From contig NC_084802.1 of NCBI RefSeq assembly GCF_963169125.1, positions 17,794,896 through 17,858,895 on the forward strand: 64,000 bases of DNA, given 5' to 3'. Positions 61,496-64,000 of the stretch are shown in pieces. Position numbers and translations under genes: made by a program. The notes beneath the pieces are model-generated. The model was not told where the DNA came from and made no database searches. It saw only the letters and a program-made list of their open reading frames with translations. Numbering within the stretch: the stretch's first letter is position 1; each line of letters opens with the position of its first letter. Source of the stretch: Humulus lupulus. Lineage: Eukaryota; Streptophyta; Magnoliopsida; Rosales; Cannabaceae.

Positions 61496-62545
61496 TGTTG
61501 TTGTACTTGTCAAAGTTGAAGATATGGCTAAACAAAACTAACCCATTAGTGTACTTAATTCTCGGTAACAACATATAACAATTTATTTGATGATAAGAAC
61601 AAAGTTTTGATGATATCAAGAAGGTATATATATATCATTATTTTAAGTATATATAATCAAGAGAGATTGTTAAGTACTGTAATGAGAATCTGGCTCTTTC
61701 ATATTCATTCTTTCTTTCTTTAGCTATGGTTTATAGTTTTAATAATACTAACACACAAGATAAATATCAATATCTAACTTCTAAAAGAAAAAAAAGAAAA
61801 GAAAAAGATATGAAGGTTGTGTGCATGGACTTGAATTTGTCAGCCTATATACAGTAAACGTCAAAGAAAAAACTCATTTAACATGTAATTAAATAGCGAA
61901 GAAGCCGTCCTTTTTAACTGTATTCCCAATGCTATGTTATAATTTGTCCCTTAAGCAATACCATGCCTATCTCCAATGGTCGCAAATTAGGCACAAGAAA
62001 TTATAATAATTATCTACCTACAAAAGTACCACAATTTACACTTATACGGCTATCATAGAAAAAATATGGACTTGGTAGCTATTTCCAAAAATCTTTAGGG
62101 CATGTTTCACATTATTATTATTATTATTATTATCAAGGTTGTGCTTTCTTCGAAAACAAAATAAGATTTTTATGTCACTCAATGTGTGACATAAAAGCCC
62201 TATTACGTCGAACAACAGTTTGACATAAATTTAGGAGATATAAATTTCGGAAGTTATTATGTCAAGTTTGGCTTGACGTATGCTCAAGTTATTACATTGA
62301 GCAAAGCTTGACTCTGCTCAACAAATAATACACTTTCGGTAAAAAAAATCATAATAATATTATCACATATAACCCTATAATACAAATCCCTAATTCGAAA
62401 AAAAAAAATACAAATACATTCTAATACATGAATAAACTAAAATACAAATAAGAAAATCACATTTGATGTTCAACAACTTCAGTTGATCAATATTAAAATC
62501 AATTACAAACTGAGAATTCTCAACACCTAAATCAACAAAAATGAA
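61496..62545. other. GH9 upstream region and a short repeat
   Basis: 61496-61640 is the likely 5' UTR and core promoter of the GH9 gene. 62150-62340 has repeats of the type TATGTCA / TGACATA and GCTTGAC / GTCAAGC, like a decayed subterminal or MITE sequence. No ORF. Confidence 0.4.
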
Positions 62546-64000
62546 CACTACAAGAAAAAAATGCTTTTACTTCAGTTTTTATGTTGGACTCACTTTGATT
62601 TTCGCTTAAATACGCAACCCTAGTAGTTCAAGGCGAAGTAAAAAATAGATAAAAACTGAAGTGAAATATAGGCTTTCTACTTCTGTTATTATGTAAAAAA
62701 CGAAGTAGAAAGTGTAGATTCTACTTCGGTTTTTACATAATAACCGAAGTAGAAAGTTGTGTACACCTCCGCGCGGTTCCTTCTTAAATCTTTCTACTAT
62801 GATTATTATGTAAAATTCGAAGTAGAATCCCCACTTTCTACTTCGGTTTTTACATAATAACCGAAGTAGAAAGCCCCATCCCTATTATTTTTTGGAATAA
62901 TTATTTTTTATTATTTTAAAATGGCTCAATTCTTAATTTATATATATATATATATTTTTGGATTGATTTTTTTAAATGGTCTAATTATATGAATTTATAG
63001 TTATATATATTTTTTACTTTGGTTTTTGCTTAAATTCGCAATCGCAGTAGATCGGAGCGAAGTAAAAAGTACATAAAAACCGAAGTGAAATATAGACTTT
63101 CTACTTCGGTTATTATGTAAAAATCAAAGTAGAAAGTGGATATTCTACTTCTGTTTTTACATAATAACCAAAGAAGAAATTTGTGTACACCTCCGCGCGG
63201 TTCCTTTTTAAATCTTTCTACTTCGGTTATTATGTAAAAACTGAAGTAGAATCCCTACTTTCTACTTCAGTTTTTACATAATAATCGAAGTAGAAAGCAT
63301 CATCCCTATTATTTTTTTTGGAATAATTATTTTTTATTATTTTAAAATGGCCAAATTCTTAATTTATAGTTATATATATTTTTGCAATTAGAATTAGTTA
63401 TGATTTTTTTTAATGAAAATATGCTAACTTTCATTAATTAGAAATGTCATACATAAGCATAAATAGAAGTACTTCAGTAAGATATCTAGCCTTAACATTA
63501 ATACATTTACATAAAACTAAACTTAGAACTAGACGAACTCATAAACAAAATAGGCTTACTAATAAATGTATGTCATCAATCGAACTAACCATTCGTGTTG
63601 GATTGACAAGAGGTCTGCAATATCACAATATTCATTCTTCCCATCAAACTGTAAAATTAATAAATAACAATTAATTAATAACAACAATGATTATTTTATA
63701 GGTTATCGATACCATAATAAGTTATAAAAAATAAACTTACTTTTTCTTTTAGGGCTTCTATTGCATTTGATGCCCGTACAAGATCTCTAATGTACTTCAA
63801 CACATAAAAACCACATTCATGACTTTGTGGTTGTTTTGGACATGCAACATTGAATACCTTTGTAGGATTGTCGAGTAATTCATTGGAAGAAGCCTTATAA
63901 TATGCACTATATATGCAGATGGTTTTCAATCAGTTACCAAGGGAATTAAGACACAGGAACCTAATGCCATCCAAACGAGTGTGAAGAATAAATTTTGCCT
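62546..64000 (-). mobile_element. CACTA element, left end only
   Basis: The terminal repeat CACTACAAGAAAAAAATGC starts at 62546. Subterminal palindromes CTACTTCGGTTTTTACATAA with their complement follow in two blocks (62590-62980 and 63010-63370) that are direct repeats of each other. A C48 peptidase exon on the minus strand follows. The other end is beyond the window. Confidence 0.75.
63741..63908 (-). CDS. C48 (ULP1-like) peptidase exon of a CACTA element
   Basis: The frame reads AYYKASSNELLDNPTKVF, then VACPKQPQSHECGFYVLKYI and DLVRASNAIEALKEK, up to a GTAAGT donor at 63740. The Q...EC block is the Gln and catalytic Cys region of C48 peptidases. The His and Asp blocks lie upstream, outside or in unrecognised exons near the edge. 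No stop interrupts this exon, so the gene may still be open. It is of the same type as the relic at 41404-41941 but clearly divergent. Confidence 0.7.

Overview
This is nuclear DNA of a flowering plant, most likely a eudicot: it is AT-rich, its genes have many GT-AG introns, and nested LTR retrotransposons and CACTA transposons dominate it. I cannot name the species; a rosid such as a Cannabaceae member is only a guess. There are no tRNA, rRNA or bacterial features. Two host genes appear intact. One is a glycolipid transfer protein (GLTP) gene on the plus strand (18450-23633, six exons, 233 codons). The other is a KORRIGAN-type membrane-anchored glycosyl hydrolase family 9 gene on the minus strand (56436-61495, six exons, 626 codons). 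In the second gene both residues expected to carry out catalysis are replaced (Asp to Asn, Glu to Gln), so it looks like a pseudoenzyme.

Layout. 1-5576 is the 3' part of a Tat-lineage Ty3/gypsy element: a broken integrase end, then a gene on the opposite strand with its own TATA box, five exons and in-phase introns, then a hairpin, polypurine tract and LTR. 5577-6443 is AT-rich with a possible Helitron end. 6444-15213 is a Copia relic (LTR, tRNA-Met primer site, gag) interrupted by a decayed CACTA transposon, which itself contains a smaller CACTA-like element holding a probable solo LTR. 15285-16108 holds another transposase fragment and a MITE. The GLTP gene follows, with a palindromic foldback element in its third intron.

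24102-55641 is a nested block. Its outer shell is a minus-strand Copia element with LTRs at both ends and a matching 5-bp flank (CTTAC). Inside lie an Athila-like gypsy element (LTRs 26325-27164 and 51775-52615), a chromovirus-like gypsy element (43633-51774) that is itself interrupted by a plus-strand gypsy LTR of about 2.5 kb, and two CACTA-like transposons with intact 3-bp target duplications (27348-34073, TTT; 34852-42527, ATT). Both CACTA-like elements carry fragments resembling host genes. The first has armadillo-kinesin and tau glutathione S-transferase pieces. The second has the last five exons of an AGO4-clade Argonaute, an LRR exon, and a C48 (ULP1-like) peptidase relic.

62546 to the right edge is the end of another CACTA element with palindromic subterminal repeats and a second C48 peptidase exon. 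The most interesting points are the apparently catalytically dead GH9 protein, the capture of an Argonaute fragment by a DNA transposon, and the spliced antisense gene inside the Tat retrotransposon.
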